A DNA stretch of 64,000 nucleotides from Planococcus antarcticus DSM 14505 (GCF_001687565.2 NZ_CP016534.2:2360501-2424500); one strand, 5' to 3'; positions 1 to 10,519 are shown, counted from the first letter of the stretch. The notes: generated by a model from the sequence alone, not told the origin. Numbers and translations: made by a program.

Positions 1-55
1 GCGAGGGAAGTGGCAGAAGCCGTGCCACTCGGAAAGCGTCCACCTGGAGCGATTT
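1..55. repeat. Edge fragment of dispersed intergenic repeat (family 1)
   Basis: Bases 31-51 carry GGAAAGCGTCCACCTGGAGC and the next G. Nineteen bases of this recur inverted at 57601-57619 with one difference, and a diverged copy lies at 9564-9581. No open reading frame is supported in this stretch. The element is cut by the window edge, so its full extent is unknown. Confidence 0.55.
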
Positions 56-100
56 TTTCATAAAAACTAAAAGTTACATCTCCTGAAGCAGGCAGAAAAA

Positions 101-131
101 GAAAGGAAAGTACATACTGTACTTTCCTTTC
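101..131 (-). terminator. Rho-independent terminator of proS
   Basis: A 14-bp perfect stem (101-114 with 118-131, loop TAC) lies 20 bases past the proS stop. On the minus strand it is followed by five T (complement of 96-100). It ends the rseP-proS transcript. Confidence 0.85.
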
Positions 132-150
132 ATCATATCAGATTTCACTG

Positions 151-1854
151 TTATTTTTTAAAAAACTGCTGCAATTGATCGAGTAATTCTTCGCTCGTCC
201 ACTCAAGTGTTTCACCTGTCCGTCTTATTTTCACTTCTAGAATTCCTTCAGCAGCTTTTTTGCCAATGGTAATTCGGATTGGCAATCCAATTAGATCGGC
301 ATCCGTAAATTTCACGCCTGCACGCTCTTTACGGTCGTCAAGCAACACCTCGTAGCGATTCGCTTTTAGTAAGGCATAAAGTTCTTCGCCAAGTTTACGT
401 TGAGCATCGTCTTTGACGTTTACTGGTACAAGATGAACTTCATATGGCGCGACAGCATTCGGCCATGTAAACCCATTTTCGTCTTGGAATTGTTCAGCCA
501 CTGCAGCTAATACACGCGATACGCCAATTCCGTAACAGCCCATAATGTAAGGCATTGCTTTTCCTTGATCGTTTAAGAACGTTCCTTTTAGTGGAATGCT
601 GTAAGTCGTACCTAGTTTAAAGATATGTCCTACTTCAATTCCCCTAGCAAAATGAATCGTTCCTTGACCGTCCGGAGAAGCATCTCCTTCTTGAATAAAA
701 CGCAGGTCATGAAAAGCTGGAACCGTAAAGTCTTTTCCGGGCGTGACATTTTTATAATGATAGCCACTTTCATTGGCGCCTGCAATGCCATTGACCATGT
801 TTTCTACTGCATGATCTGCAAATAAGCGAATGTCTGCCGGTAAGTTGATTGGTCCAAGTGACCCGATGTCGCATGACAATAATTGCTGTACTTCTTCTGG
901 TGTCGCCATTTCAATCACTTTAGCGCCTGTCGCATGCTTGACTTTAACGTCATTGACTTCGTGATCACCTCTTGCCAATACGACCACCATTTCATCATCT
1001 GCTTTGAAAACCATCGTTTTAAGGCATTTTTCAGCAGTCGTTTGGAAGAAATCTGCTATATCTGCGATAGTGTTCTTGCCAGGAGTCGCAACTTTTTCCA
1101 TCGTTTCAGGTGTTTCATCTGAAACTGGATACGCTACGTTAACTGCAGCCATTTCGATATTAGCTGCGTATGAAGATGTATCAGAATAAGCAATTGTATC
1201 TTCGCCGATTTCCGATAATACCATGAATTCGTGGTTGTCTTTACCGCCAATAGCACCGGAATCCGCAATCACGGCACGGAAATTCAAGCCAAGTCGTGTA
1301 AAGATATTCTTATACGCTTGCATCATGACGTCGTAAGTTTCATCTAAACTGTCAGGCGTAGCATGGAATGAATAGGCATCTTTCATCAGGAATTCGCGTC
1401 CACGCAATAATCCGAAGCGAGGACGTTTTTCATCTCTGAACTTTGATTGAATCTGAAACAGATTCAACGGCAATTTTTTATAAGATTTAATTTCATCACG
1501 CAATAAGCTAGTGATGACTTCTTCATGCGTTGCCCCTAAAGCGAATTCACGGTCGTTGCGATCTTTTAAACGCATCAATTCATCGCCATACGTGTACCAG
1601 CGACCTGATTCCCTCCATAACTCTGCCTGTTGAAGTGCAGGCATGAAAATTTCGACGCTGTTCGCAGCTTCCATTTCTTCACGGATGACGGTCTCGACTT
1701 TTTGAAGTACGCGTTTGCCAAGCGGCAGAAATGAGTAGATTCCACTCGTATTTTGGCGAATAAAGCCTGCGCGCAATAGGAGCTGATGCGATTTCACTTC
1801 TGCATCGGCAGGAGTTTCACGTAAAGTAGGGATAAAAGTTGCTGTTTGTTTCAT
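151..1854 (-). CDS. proS: Prolyl-tRNA synthetase (bacterial type with editing insertion)
   Basis: Class II aminoacyl-tRNA synthetase that charges tRNA-Pro in the cytoplasm. It has 567 residues. The N-terminal catalytic core shows motif 2 as [17 protein letters not shown] with the following MKDAYSFH, and motif 3 as [10 protein letters not shown]. Between them, around residues 220-410, lies the YbaK-like insertion used for editing Ala-tRNA-Pro, and the last 100 or so residues are the anticodon-binding domain. An upstream in-frame GTG (1866) overlaps the Shine-Dalgarno GAGGTG, so the ATG at 1854, nine bases after it, is the start. It follows rseP, as in B. subtilis. Confidence 0.97.
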   Translation of the reverse strand: MKQTATFIPTLRETPADAEVKSHQLLLRAGFIRQNTSGIYSFLPLGKRVLQKVETVIREEMEAANSVEIFMPALQQAELWRESGRWYTYGDELMRLKDRNDREFALGATHEEVITSLLRDEIKSYKKLPLNLFQIQSKFRDEKRPRFGLLRGREFLMKDAYSFHATPDSLDETYDVMMQAYKNIFTRLGLNFRAVIADSGAIGGKDNHEFMVLSEIGEDTIAYSDTSSYAANIEMAAVNVAYPVSDETPETMEKVATPGKNTIADIADFFQTTAEKCLKTMVFKADDEMVVVLARGDHEVNDVKVKHATGAKVIEMATPEEVQQLLSCDIGSLGPINLPADIRLFADHAVENMVNGIAGANESGYHYKNVTPGKDFTVPAFHDLRFIQEGDASPDGQGTIHFARGIEVGHIFKLGTTYSIPLKGTFLNDQGKAMPYIMGCYGIGVSRVLAAVAEQFQDENGFTWPNAVAPYEVHLVPVNVKDDAQRKLGEELYALLKANRYEVLLDDRKERAGVKFTDADLIGLPIRITIGKKAAEGILEVKIRRTGETLEWTSEELLDQLQQFFKK

Positions 1855-1952
1855 TCCAGAGTACACCTCAACTGACTATAGGATTTTATTAGTGAACTAA
1901 AAGTTCAAGACAGGCACTAGTATGCCTGCCCGATGATGCTCAATTGCCTATA

Positions 1953-3212
1953 TTAAAAGAAATACTTTTGTATATCGTTCCAAGTGACGACAATCATCAA
2001 CAGCATGAGAAGCATGATTCCTACGAAATGAACCATTCCTTCTTTTTGTCGGTCGACTGGTTTGCCACGCACGGCCTCGAGAATGAAGAACATCAAGCGA
2101 CCTCCGTCCAATGCAGGGAGCGGTAGAAGGTTCATAATCCCTAAGTTGATACTGAGCATACCCGCCCAGCTCATCAAGGTAAAGAATCCATACTTTGCTA
2201 CTTCTTCAGTCGTTTTGTAGATTCCTACTGGACCTGATAAGGCATCTATCGTAAATTGGCCTGTTACGAGCATTCCCAATAGACGGAAAATTTCTTTGAA
2301 CCAAAAAATAGTTTGTTCAGCACCATAAGCAAAGGAGCCTAGAAAGTCTTTTTCAACCGGACTTTGGTAAAGTACGCCAATCACACCAATTTCTTCCGTT
2401 GATTGTTCTGAAATTTCAGGTGTAATGGTAAAGTCCAAAGATTGACCGTCTCGTTCAATATTAAATTCGAGTGGATTGCCGGCATTGTTTTGAACCGATT
2501 CAACCAGTTCGTCCCATGTCGCAATCGAATTCCCTTCAATTTCAGTTACTAGATCGCCATCCTGCATTCCAGCTTCTGATGCTGGGCTTTCTTCCGTCAC
2601 TTCGGTGATGATAGGTTCAAAAGTCGGAACGCCCTGCATCATGCCAATCGCTGTGAAAATCAAAAATGCCAGGATAAAATTGAATAATGGTCCCGCAAAA
2701 ATTGTCATGAAACGTTTTCCAACTGATTTCGAATCAAATTGTCTGTCATAGGGAGCCAAAATGGTTTCTCTGCCGTTCTCCTCAACAACCGCATCGCGCG
2801 CAACTTCAATGCGCACTAGCTTTTCATCTTCATCATAGCCCTTGATCCACAACTCTTTTTCCAAATCTGCTTCTTCTACTTCAAGAAACAAGATTTCTGG
2901 ATAAACATGCTTTTGGTTCATGATGATCTTTTTAGCCTGTCCTTCTTTATTTAAAAGAACACCGATGCGATGGCCCGCTTGAAGATGGATGGTATCCATA
3001 TCTTCGCCTGCCATGCGCACATAACCGCCAATCGGCAATAAACGCAACGTATAAAGCGTTTCACCTTTGGTAATACCCAAAATTTTCGGACCCATACCAA
3101 TCGCAAATTCACGAACTAGAATACCCGCGCGCTTTGCGAAAAGAAAATGGCCAAATTCGTGGAAAAATACTAAAGCCCCGAAAATTATGATAAACGATAT
3201 AACTGTTTCCAT
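1953..3212 (-). CDS. rseP: Site-2 membrane metalloprotease RseP/RasP
   Basis: Intramembrane zinc protease that cleaves membrane-embedded substrates such as anti-sigma factors and signal-peptide remnants (RasP in B. subtilis). The zinc motif HEFGH is at residues 18-22 in the first transmembrane segment. A PDZ domain sits near residues 200-275, and the second metal/active-site motif LDGG is at about 368-371 before the last membrane segment. Its 419 residues are normal for the family. It lies between dxr and proS and is probably co-transcribed with both. Confidence 0.95.
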   Translation of the reverse strand: METVISFIIIFGALVFFHEFGHFLFAKRAGILVREFAIGMGPKILGITKGETLYTLRLLPIGGYVRMAGEDMDTIHLQAGHRIGVLLNKEGQAKKIIMNQKHVYPEILFLEVEEADLEKELWIKGYDEDEKLVRIEVARDAVVEENGRETILAPYDRQFDSKSVGKRFMTIFAGPLFNFILAFLIFTAIGMMQGVPTFEPIITEVTEESPASEAGMQDGDLVTEIEGNSIATWDELVESVQNNAGNPLEFNIERDGQSLDFTITPEISEQSTEEIGVIGVLYQSPVEKDFLGSFAYGAEQTIFWFKEIFRLLGMLVTGQFTIDALSGPVGIYKTTEEVAKYGFFTLMSWAGMLSINLGIMNLLPLPALDGGRLMFFILEAVRGKPVDRQKEGMVHFVGIMLLMLLMIVVTWNDIQKYFF

Positions 3213-3242
3213 TTTGAACCCACCCTTTTAAAGAGAAACTCG

Positions 3243-3270
3243 CTCAGTAGGTTTTTCAGCGCCTACTGAG
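3243..3270 (-). other. Hairpin in the dxr-rseP gap
   Basis: A 9-bp perfect stem (3243-3251 with 3262-3270) stands in the 116-base gap, about 30 bases before the rseP start. No T run follows it on the minus strand, so it is not a standard terminator. It could be a weak attenuator or an mRNA-processing or stability element. Role not known. Confidence 0.4.
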
Positions 3271-3328
3271 TGTTAGTTGATCCACTGACCGTTAAAGCGG
3301 GAAAAACTTATTCGGTTTTGATCTTTAG

Positions 3329-4474
3329 TTATTTTAGCATGTTTTTTACAGATTTTCTTGTTTCAGCATCCACATGCAAAATCGTTTCGAGATCTGGATT
3401 GGCAAGAACTTCATGTTGGTCCATTGCACGTTCAATTATCTCTTCGATCTGTAGGAATTTGATTTCTTCATTGAGAAATAACGCAACTGCCTGTTCGTTG
3501 GCCGCATTGAGTACTGCCGTCATTGTTCCGCCTGCAATGCCGGCATCAAAAGCCAACTGTAAAGCACGAAAGCGTTTGTAGTCCATCTCCTGGAAATTCA
3601 ACTTTCCGATTTCAGCCAAATTCAAACGCTTCGCTTGCTGGCGCGGCAACCGGTCCGGATAAGACAAGGCGTATTGAATTGGTACGCGCATGTCTGGTGT
3701 TCCGAGTTGCGCCATCACGCTGGTATCGTGGAACTCAACCATAGAGTGAATGATGCTTTCTCGATGAAGAACCACGTCAATATCCGCATATGCAAAATCA
3801 AACAGAATATGTGCTTCGATTACTTCAAGCCCTTTGTTGACCATGGTGGCAGAATCAATGGTGATTTTCGATCCCATTGACCAATTCGGATGATTTAACG
3901 CATCTTGCACGGTAACATTTTTGAGTTGATCGCGAGTCAAATCGCGAAAGCTGCCACCAGAAGCGGTTAAAATTAATCGACTTGCTTGCTCTTTCTTTTC
4001 ACCATTGAGCGCTTGGAACAATGCGGAATGTTCGCTGTCCACAGGAAGAATGACTGCGCCGTATTGTCTGGCACTGTCCATGACTAAATGGCCGGCTGTA
4101 ACGAGTGTTTCTTTATTGGCGATTGCAATGGTACGGCCAAGTTTAATCGCTTCCAACGTTGGCTCAAGACCAACACTGCCCAGCACCGCATTAACCATTA
4201 TATCTGCATCACGAACAGCAATTTCTATTAACCCATCGGCACCTGCTACGAATGACACGGCAGGATATTCGGCTTTCAGCATTTTAGCATCTTCCGATTG
4301 CTGTACACATACAATTTCCGGCTCAAATTCAGCAATCAATTTACGTGTAATATTCATATTTTTTCCGGCAGAAAAGCCGATCAATGAAAATTCATAGGGA
4401 TGTTCTCGGATAATATCTGCTGTTTGGACTCCGATTGAACCGGTAGCACCTAGCAGGATAATTTTCTTTACCAT
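3329..4474 (-). CDS. dxr: 1-deoxy-D-xylulose-5-phosphate reductoisomerase
   Basis: Converts DXP to MEP with NADPH, the committed step of the non-mevalonate isoprenoid pathway. The Rossmann motif GATGSIG is at residues 9-15. The central part has the metal and substrate-binding stretch PVDSEHSA and the loop [18 protein letters not shown]. Its 381 residues are typical. The open frame extends 30 codons further upstream into cdsA, but that extension is not conserved-looking; the ATG at 4474 has GAGAGGAACT just before it and a 16-base gap to the cdsA stop. Downstream of uppS-cdsA, this links isoprenoid supply with undecaprenyl phosphate use. Confidence 0.96.
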   Translation of the reverse strand: MVKKIILLGATGSIGVQTADIIREHPYEFSLIGFSAGKNMNITRKLIAEFEPEIVCVQQSEDAKMLKAEYPAVSFVAGADGLIEIAVRDADIMVNAVLGSVGLEPTLEAIKLGRTIAIANKETLVTAGHLVMDSARQYGAVILPVDSEHSALFQALNGEKKEQASRLILTASGGSFRDLTRDQLKNVTVQDALNHPNWSMGSKITIDSATMVNKGLEVIEAHILFDFAYADIDVVLHRESIIHSMVEFHDTSVMAQLGTPDMRVPIQYALSYPDRLPRQQAKRLNLAEIGKLNFQEMDYKRFRALQLAFDAGIAGGTMTAVLNAANEQAVALFLNEEIKFLQIEEIIERAMDQHEVLANPDLETILHVDAETRKSVKNMLK

Positions 4475-4490
4475 TTTGCAAGTTCCTCTC

Positions 4491-5282
4491 TTAGACGAAA
4501 TGTAAAAAGTGAAGCAATGGCATAACGAATAAAATACTATCAAAGCGATCGAGTATCCCACCATGCCCTGGCAAAATCGCCCCTGAATCTTTTACGTTAA
4601 AATGGCGTTTCAAAGCAGATTCCACTAAGTCACCCATCTGGCCAAAGACCGAAGCGATAATCGTCACGATAATAATTAAGATAATCGAATGGTTTAATGG
4701 AATGAAATAATTAAAAACCAGTGCAATCCCAATCGCCCAAACGATACCGCCCACAAATCCTTCAATTGTCTTATTCGGCGAAATTTCCGGCCATAATTTC
4801 CGTTTCCCAATCTTGCGTCCGGTAAAGTAAGCACCTGAATCAGTGAACCACACCACCAATAACGCAAAAACTAAATAACTGAGGCTGGCTTCACGTGTTT
4901 CGATAAAATAAAAGAAACCGATACCGACATACAAAGTTCCTAAGATGGCAAACGCAGCATCATCAAAAGTAAAGCTGTTTTTTACAATTACAGTATGTAT
5001 CAAAAGAAGAATGACAGCTAAAAATGCAAACTCGACTTTCTCATAGCCTGTCCATTCGTAAACTTGTAGTGCCCATTGATTAGGCAGCATAAATGCATAA
5101 AGCGCCAATAGCGAAATAAGGCCGGGAATGCTCCGTAAGCTCCGGCCTTTCATTTTCAAAAGCTCTTGCAATGCTATTGTGCCGAGCAAATAAACCAGTA
5201 AGATAAACGGTACACCGCCGTAAACAACAAAAGGGATAAAAAGAGCAGCCGCAATGACACCCGTTATGATCCGTTGTTTCAT
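4491..5282 (-). CDS. cdsA: Phosphatidate cytidylyltransferase (CDP-diglyceride synthase)
   Basis: Integral membrane enzyme that makes CDP-diacylglycerol from phosphatidic acid and CTP for phospholipid synthesis. It has 263 residues with about eight hydrophobic segments. The family signature near the C-terminus is visible as [19 protein letters not shown] followed by [18 protein letters not shown] marks the cytoplasmic loop before it. The start overlaps the uppS stop by four bases (ATGA), implying translational coupling. Confidence 0.95.
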   Translation of the reverse strand: MKQRIITGVIAAALFIPFVVYGGVPFILLVYLLGTIALQELLKMKGRSLRSIPGLISLLALYAFMLPNQWALQVYEWTGYEKVEFAFLAVILLLIHTVIVKNSFTFDDAAFAILGTLYVGIGFFYFIETREASLSYLVFALLVVWFTDSGAYFTGRKIGKRKLWPEISPNKTIEGFVGGIVWAIGIALVFNYFIPLNHSIILIIIVTIIASVFGQMGDLVESALKRHFNVKDSGAILPGHGGILDRFDSILFVMPLLHFLHFV

Positions 5283-6070
5283 TTCACTTCGTCTCCTTTC
5301 AACCCTCCATACCGGCGATTGCGTTTTTGATAAATCTCAATCGCTTCTAGCAAGGAATCTTCATTAAAATCGGGCCACAAGGTTTCCGTGAACCAAAACT
5401 CGGTATAGGCCAATTGCCAAAGCATAAAATTACTTAAACGAACTTCGCCGCTTGTACGGATCAGCAAATCCGGTTCAGGCAGACCTTTTGTCATCAACCC
5501 TCCAGAAATAAGGTCTTCGTTGATATCACAGATATCCAATGTCCCTGCAGCCACCTGTGCCGCAATATCTTTCACAGCATCTACAATTTCTGCACGGCTG
5601 CCGTAATTCAAGGCGAAATTCAGGATAAGTCCAGTATTGTCTTTAGTAGCCTCTTTCGCTTTTTTTATGGCTCTAAGTGTGTGCAAAGGCAAGTTGTGGT
5701 GATAGCCCATCATTTCCACACGAACATTTTCTTCAATCAATTCAGGCAGAAAGGTTGTCAAAAACTCTTCCGGCAAGCGCATCAAAAAATCCACTTCGAT
5801 TTTTGGCCGCTTCCAATTTTCAGTGGAAAATGCATATAAGGTCAAAACACTGACCCCGAGTTCATTGGCAAGCTTGGTCACTTTGCGGACAGTCTTCATT
5901 CCTTCATGGTGTCCGGCAACTCTTGGAAGCGAACGTTTTTTTGCCCATCGCCCATTGCCGTCCATAATGATCGCAATATGAGTCGGGACTGCTTCGTTCG
6001 AAATCAAGACTGAGCGATTTCCGCTTTCCGAAACCAAATCAGTATTTCGTTTTAATAGTTTATTAAACAT
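5279..6070 (-). CDS. uppS: Undecaprenyl diphosphate synthase (cis-prenyltransferase)
   Basis: Adds isopentenyl units to farnesyl diphosphate to give C55 undecaprenyl diphosphate, the carrier lipid for peptidoglycan and wall polymers. The catalytic motif MDGNGRWA lies near residues 36-43, and the conserved RTSGEVRLSNFMLWQ and TEFWFTETLWPDF blocks are near the C-terminus. A GGAGG seven bases before the ATG supports the start. It heads the uppS-cdsA-dxr-rseP-proS run and is separated from frr by a terminator, so it probably has its own promoter in 6071-6170. Confidence 0.96.
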   Translation of the reverse strand: MFNKLLKRNTDLVSESGNRSVLISNEAVPTHIAIIMDGNGRWAKKRSLPRVAGHHEGMKTVRKVTKLANELGVSVLTLYAFSTENWKRPKIEVDFLMRLPEEFLTTFLPELIEENVRVEMMGYHHNLPLHTLRAIKKAKEATKDNTGLILNFALNYGSRAEIVDAVKDIAAQVAAGTLDICDINEDLISGGLMTKGLPEPDLLIRTSGEVRLSNFMLWQLAYTEFWFTETLWPDFNEDSLLEAIEIYQKRNRRYGGLKGDEVK

Positions 6071-6173
6071 AGTTAATCCTCCACCTATTACAAATCGGCA
6101 TGTCTATTGCTTATCATATCAAAAAAAACAGTATTGTGCTCTTCTTTCAGGAGACAGCGTCAATTTTTGGCAT

Positions 6174-6200
6174 AAAAAAGCGTCCTGCTTAACAGGACGC
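6174..6200 (-). terminator. Terminator after frr
   Basis: The stem GCGTCCTG / CAGGACGC (6180-6187 with 6193-6200, loop CTTAA) is followed on the minus strand by six T (6174-6179). It separates the rpsB-tsf-pyrH-frr group from uppS and downstream genes. Confidence 0.88.
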
Positions 6201-6222
6201 CCAACACGAAATGAGGTTCGAT

Positions 6223-6780
6223 TTAAACTTCCATAATCTCTTTTTCTTTACCTTTAGCTAGTTCATCGATTTTTGTGATGTTATCATCCGTCAATTTCTG
6301 GACGTCATCAGAATAGCCGCGCAGGTCATCAACTGTGATTTCACTTTTCTTTTCTAGTTTCTTGAACTCGTCATTAGCATCTCGACGAATGTTACGGATT
6401 CCGACCTTCGCTTCTTCCGCTTCTTTTTTCACTTGTTTCGCAAGATCTTTGCGGCGCTCTTCCGTCAATGCCGGAACTGCCAACCGGATTACCGAACCAT
6501 CATTTGACGGGCTTAAACCCAGGTCAGATTTCAGGATGGCTTTTTCGATATCTCCAAGAACCGATTTATCATACGGCTGGATCATAATCAAACGAGCTTC
6601 AGGAATCGAAATTCCTGCGACTTGATTGACCGGTGTTGGAGAACCGTAATAATCGATTGTCAACTTATCCAGAATAGATGGAGTTGCACGTCCAGCACGG
6701 ATAGAAGATAGGTCCCGAGAAAAAGCCTGGATTGCATTGGTCATTTTAGACTTAGTATCATTCATCACTGATTTCGGCAT
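6223..6780 (-). CDS. frr: Ribosome recycling factor
   Basis: Splits the post-termination ribosome together with EF-G. The 185 residues are the normal length, with the three-helix bundle and the small beta domain visible in order. The C-terminal helix carries [15 protein letters not shown], the typical RRF end. The start codon shares one base with the pyrH stop (TAATG), preceded by GAGGAG nine bases upstream, so the two are translationally coupled. Confidence 0.96.
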   Translation of the reverse strand: MPKSVMNDTKSKMTNAIQAFSRDLSSIRAGRATPSILDKLTIDYYGSPTPVNQVAGISIPEARLIMIQPYDKSVLGDIEKAILKSDLGLSPSNDGSVIRLAVPALTEERRKDLAKQVKKEAEEAKVGIRNIRRDANDEFKKLEKKSEITVDDLRGYSDDVQKLTDDNITKIDELAKGKEKEIMEV

Positions 6781-7505
6781 TATATTGTTCTCCTCACTAC
6801 TGTCCCGATTTTTTCTCCGAGTACAGCTCGTTTTATATTTCCATTTTCCATAATTGAGAATACTACGAGTGGGATATCATTGTCCATACAAAGTGTGGAA
6901 GCTGTCGAATCCATAACCTGTAAGCCTTGTTGAATCACTTCGAAATAAGAGAGTTCTTCATATTTTACTGCTGTAGAATCCGTCTTCGGATCAGCTGAGT
7001 AAACGCCATCAACATTGTTCTTCGCCATCAAAATGACGTCGGCTTCAATTTCTGCCGCGCGCAATGCTGCTGTTGTATCAGTTGAGAAATAAGGGTTTCC
7101 GGTACCTGCCGCAAATATGACCACTCTCTTTTTCTCAAGGTGGCGGATAGCTCTTCTGCGGATGTAAGGCTCAGCTACTTGGCGCATTTCAATGGATGAA
7201 AGAACGCGGGTTTCCACATCCTGCTTTTCCAATGAATCTTGTAAAGCCAATGAGTTCATCACCGTTGCCAACATGCCCATGTAATCAGCTGTCGCTCGGT
7301 CCATCCCCATTTCAGAACCGACTTTACCTCTCCAGATGTTGCCGCCGCCTACAACTACTGCGACTTCCACTCCGAGTTCGACCACTTCTTTTACTTGGCT
7401 TGCTACTGATTTGATAATTTCAGGGGACAGACCGAAACCTTGTCCTCCTGCCATTGCTTCACCACTTAGTTTTAATACAATGCGTTTATATTGCTGAACA
7501 CTCAT
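6780..7505 (-). CDS. pyrH: Uridylate (UMP) kinase
   Basis: Phosphorylates UMP to UDP for RNA, sugar-nucleotide and CTP synthesis. It belongs to the amino-acid kinase fold: LKLSGEAM at the N-terminus, [11 protein letters not shown] for phosphate binding, and the bacterial [19 protein letters not shown] segment. It has 241 residues. It stands between tsf and frr as in most Firmicutes; a hairpin upstream (7539-7560) may reduce read-through from tsf. Confidence 0.96.
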   Translation of the reverse strand: MSVQQYKRIVLKLSGEAMAGGQGFGLSPEIIKSVASQVKEVVELGVEVAVVVGGGNIWRGKVGSEMGMDRATADYMGMLATVMNSLALQDSLEKQDVETRVLSSIEMRQVAEPYIRRRAIRHLEKKRVVIFAAGTGNPYFSTDTTAALRAAEIEADVILMAKNNVDGVYSADPKTDSTAVKYEELSYFEVIQQGLQVMDSTASTLCMDNDIPLVVFSIMENGNIKRAVLGEKIGTVVRRTI

Positions 7506-7538
7506 CGGTACCCTCCATTACACTTTTATTGAAAAATA

Positions 7539-7560
7539 GGGAACACATTCTCGTGTTCCC
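7539..7560 (-). terminator. Partial terminator or attenuator between tsf and pyrH
   Basis: An 8-bp perfect stem, GGGAACAC / GTGTTCCC, with a 6-base loop. On the minus strand it is followed by TATTTTTC, a broken T run. It probably lets part of the transcription through to pyrH-frr. Confidence 0.6.
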
Positions 7561-7585
7561 AGGATGAATCATATAATAAATGGTC

Positions 7586-8470
7586 TTATTTTTTGTTAAC
7601 TTGGCTCATAACTTCATCAGCAAAGTTGTCTTCACGTTTTTCGATGCCTTCTCCAACTTCATAACGGATGAATTCTTTAACAGACCCACCTGTAGAAGCT
7701 GCGAAATCACGGACTTTTTGATCTGAGTTCTTGACGAACGCTTGATCAAGCAAGCAGATATCTTCGAAATATTTGCCTAGACGGCCTTCAACCATTTTAG
7801 CAACAATTTTTTCAGGCTTGCCTTCGTTCAAAGCTTGCTCAGTCAATACTCCACGCTCGCGCTCTACTTCTTCACCAGAAACTTCGTCACGTGAAATGTA
7901 TTTAGGATTTAATGCAGCGATGTGCATAGCGATGTCGCGAGCAGCATCCGTATCCGTAGAGTTTTCAAGAACAACAAGAACTGAAATCCGCCCACCCATA
8001 TGAAGGTAAGGACCGAACGCGTCAGCATCTGTTTTTGTGCGAATTTCAAAGCGGCGCAAAGTGATCTTTTCACCAATTTTTGCGATTGCGTTTGAAATGT
8101 GATCAGCAACTGTCAAACCATTAGACATTGTTGAAGCGTTAGCTTCTTCAACTGTAGCTGGTTTAGTGGTGATCAAGTGTTCGCCCAATTCTTTTACTAG
8201 TGTTTGGAAGCCTTCGTTTTTCGCAACAAAGTCAGTTTCTGCGTTTACTTCAAAGATAATCGCTTCGTTTTCTTTTACAAGAATTGAAGTTGTTCCTTCA
8301 GCTGCGATGCGGTCCGCTTTTTTAGAAGCACTTGAAAGACCTTTTTCACGCAAGAAATCTAGAGCCGCTTCCATATCTCCGTCTGTTTCCACTAAAGCTT
8401 TTTTACAATCCATCATACCTGCGCCAGTTTTTGCGCGCAATTCTTTTACCATTTGTGCTGTAACTGCCAT
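7586..8470 (-). CDS. tsf: Elongation factor Ts
   Basis: Nucleotide exchange factor for EF-Tu. The N-terminal UBA-like region with [16 protein letters not shown] is the family signature. The core contains [10 protein letters not shown], the EF-Tu contact motif. It has 294 residues, and an AGGAGG-type site precedes the ATG. It is downstream of rpsB, as usual, but a strong terminator-like hairpin lies between them (8508-8546), so the two proteins may be made in different amounts. Confidence 0.97.
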   Translation of the reverse strand: MAVTAQMVKELRAKTGAGMMDCKKALVETDGDMEAALDFLREKGLSSASKKADRIAAEGTTSILVKENEAIIFEVNAETDFVAKNEGFQTLVKELGEHLITTKPATVEEANASTMSNGLTVADHISNAIAKIGEKITLRRFEIRTKTDADAFGPYLHMGGRISVLVVLENSTDTDAARDIAMHIAALNPKYISRDEVSGEEVERERGVLTEQALNEGKPEKIVAKMVEGRLGKYFEDICLLDQAFVKNSDQKVRDFAASTGGSVKEFIRYEVGEGIEKREDNFADEVMSQVNKK

Positions 8471-8507
8471 GATTAAATTCCTCCTCTATAATTTGTAGCC
8501 ATTTTCT

Positions 8508-8546
8508 CAAAAAAAGGTGATAAGAGGGGTTGGCCGCTTATCACCT
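8508..8546 (-). terminator. Hairpin with T run between rpsB and tsf
   Basis: A 10-bp perfect stem (8515-8524 with 8537-8546) is followed on the minus strand by seven T (8508-8514). It looks like a full intrinsic terminator, placed inside the usual rpsB-tsf operon, so tsf depends on read-through or its own promoter. Confidence 0.8.
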
Positions 8547-8560
8547 GTTCAAATCGTGAA

Positions 8561-9277
8561 TTACTCAGCAGATTCAGCTTGAGTTTCTTCATCTTCTTCC
8601 GGTTTCGACTCAAGTAAAGCATCCGCCATTTTACCAGTTAACAATTTAACTGCACGGATTGCATCGTCGTTTGCAGGAATAACATAATCGATTTCATCCG
8701 GGTCACAGTTCGTATCAACGATACCAACGATAGGAATGTTCAATTTTATTGCTTCTGCAACTGCAATACGTTCTTTACGTGGGTCAACTACGAACATTAC
8801 GTCCGGTAGTGAATTCATGTCACGGACACCGCCAAGGAATTTGACAAGGCGTTCGTGTTGTTTTTTCAACTGAACAACTTCTTTTTTCGGTAGAACTTCG
8901 AAAGTTCCATCTTCTTCCATGCGCTCGATTTGTTTTAAACGGTTCACACGTTTTTGGATTGTACCGAAGTTAGTAAGTGTTCCACCCAACCAACGTTGGT
9001 TGATGTAGTAGTTGCCAGAACGCTCTGCTTCTTCTTTGATCGCGTCTTGAGCTTGTTTTTTTGTACCGACGAAAAGTACTTTTCCGCCTTCTTCGCCAAC
9101 TTGTTTCATGAAGCTATAAGCTTCTTCCAGTTTGCGAACTGTTTTTTGAAGATCGATGATGTAGATACCGTTACGTTCCACGAAAATATATTTTTTCATT
9201 TTCGGGTTCCAACGACGAGTCTGGTGACCGAAGTGAACACCAGCTTCTAACAATTGTTTCATTGAGATTACTGCCAT
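8561..9277 (-). CDS. rpsB: 30S ribosomal protein S2
   Basis: Small-subunit protein S2, which joins late in 30S assembly. The N-terminus contains the family signature [20 protein letters not shown], and later [18 protein letters not shown] and the [10 protein letters not shown] block. It has 238 residues with an acidic tail. An AGGAGG lies upstream of the ATG. The mRNA leader is about 110 bases, preceded by the promoter at 9395-9424. Confidence 0.97.
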   Translation of the reverse strand: MAVISMKQLLEAGVHFGHQTRRWNPKMKKYIFVERNGIYIIDLQKTVRKLEEAYSFMKQVGEEGGKVLFVGTKKQAQDAIKEEAERSGNYYINQRWLGGTLTNFGTIQKRVNRLKQIERMEEDGTFEVLPKKEVVQLKKQHERLVKFLGGVRDMNSLPDVMFVVDPRKERIAVAEAIKLNIPIVGIVDTNCDPDEIDYVIPANDDAIRAVKLLTGKMADALLESKPEEDEETQAESAE

Positions 9278-9394
9278 GATTTGTTTCCTCCTGATAGGTT
9301 ATTTTTTCCCTCCGCATTTTTCTTCTCTGAACCGTTACCCAGATGGGCACCCACGACTCAAATCGAAATGCGTGTGTATTTAACACCATTTGAA

Positions 9395-9424
9395 ATTATA
9401 CCATGCTTAGTCTTTAGACCGCAA
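9395..9424 (-). promoter_or_regulatory. Sigma-A promoter of rpsB
   Basis: On the minus strand: -35 TTGCGG (9419-9424), 18-base spacer, extended -10 TGGTATAAT (TATAAT at 9395-9400). The leader that follows can pair GCCCA with TGGGT near 9342-9353, possibly an autoregulatory S2 site; this last point is speculative. Confidence 0.65.
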
Positions 9425-9449
9425 CAAGTTTCTCTCATAAAACGAAAAA

Positions 9450-9643
9450 GGCAGTCTGAAAAGGTGCCGGAATAATTCCGCCACCTTTTCAGACTGCCGA
9501 GAAACTTCTAACAAGCCGTGGTTTCTCGAAACTTACCGCTCGGCCCGCATCCTGCGAGCCCGTATGCGTCCGCCTGAAGCGAAATGAATGTATCAAAACT
9601 TTTTCAACAAGCTAAAGGTGCCGGGAAATTTCCCAGCACCTTT
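9450..9643. repeat. Two related hairpins flanking a family-1 repeat, in the codY-rpsB gap
   Basis: The 376-base gap between codY and rpsB has no gene. It holds a 17-bp perfect stem (9450-9466 with 9482-9498), followed on the minus strand by TTTTTCGTTTT, which should terminate codY. A second hairpin (9614-9628 with 9629-9643) sits directly after the codY stop. Both contain AAAGGTGCCGG on one arm and CACCTTTT on the other, so they appear to be duplicates. Between them lies a diverged family-1 repeat, with ATGCGTCCGCCTGAAGCG at 9564-9581. Confidence 0.65.
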
Positions 9644-9653
9644 TAAGAGTTGA

Positions 9654-10433
9654 TTAGTTCATTTTCAATTGTTCAAGTTCTGCAAGGAATTTTGTGTTCA
9701 ATACTTTGATGTATGTCCCTTTCATTCCTAGAGAGCGTGATTCGATAACGCCAGCACTTTCAAGCTTGCGAAGTGCGTTAACGATAACCGAACGCGTAAT
9801 GCCAACACGGTCAGCAATTTTAGAAGCGACAAGCAAACCTTCGTTGCCGTCAAGTTCTTCGAAAATATGTTCAATTGCTTCAAGCTCACTATAAGAAAGT
9901 GAAGAAATCGCCATTTGCACAACAGCTTTGCTGCGTGCTTCCTCTTCGATGCGGTCGCCTTTTTCGCGAAGGATTTCCATCCCTACAACAGTTGCGCCGT
10001 ATTCGCCAAGGATTAAATCATCGTCATGGAATTCTGCATCAACGCGCCCAAGAAGCAATGTCCCAAGACGTTCTCCGCCACCGTTGATTGGTACGATAGT
10101 TGTCAGGCCGTTTTTGAACAATTCACGCTCTTCCACAGGGAAGATTGTATGTTCACTGTTAACGTCCAAGTTTTCTGTCGTTTCGGTGATGTTTGAAAGT
10201 TTTTGTGTGTATTCAATCGGAAATTGACGATCTTCCAACATCCCTTTCATACGTTCGTTCTCAATTTGCTGATTGATTGCGTAGCCCAACACTTTACCTT
10301 TACGGCTAACGACGAATGCGTTGCACTCAATCACTTCGCTCAATGTTTCAGCCATATCTTTAAAGTTTACTTTTTTACCGCCGGCTGCTTCCAGCATAGA
10401 GTTGATTCGTCTTGTTTTTCCTAATAAATTCAT
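9654..10433 (-). CDS. codY: GTP- and branched-chain-amino-acid-sensing global repressor CodY
   Basis: Represses amino-acid synthesis, transport and other stationary-phase genes when isoleucine/valine and GTP are high. It has 259 residues. The N-terminal GAF domain (about 1-155) binds branched-chain amino acids, and the C-terminal winged helix has [20 protein letters not shown]. It is last in xerC-hslV-hslU-codY, the same order as in B. subtilis. RBS AGGAGG. The start, [11 protein letters not shown], matches the family. Confidence 0.97.
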   Translation of the reverse strand: MNLLGKTRRINSMLEAAGGKKVNFKDMAETLSEVIECNAFVVSRKGKVLGYAINQQIENERMKGMLEDRQFPIEYTQKLSNITETTENLDVNSEHTIFPVEERELFKNGLTTIVPINGGGERLGTLLLGRVDAEFHDDDLILGEYGATVVGMEILREKGDRIEEEARSKAVVQMAISSLSYSELEAIEHIFEELDGNEGLLVASKIADRVGITRSVIVNALRKLESAGVIESRSLGMKGTYIKVLNTKFLAELEQLKMN

Positions 10434-10519
10434 TTAAATGAACCTCCTACATAATTCGTACCGTATTTATTCAATATTCTAAAGGTTTTTACTCTTTAAT
10501 GGAACTAATTTGCCTTATT

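Noticed and set aside
10434..10519. Possible CodY box upstream of codY (AATATTCTAAAGG region)
   Set aside because: Too many mismatches to AATTTTCWGAAAATT to claim autoregulation.
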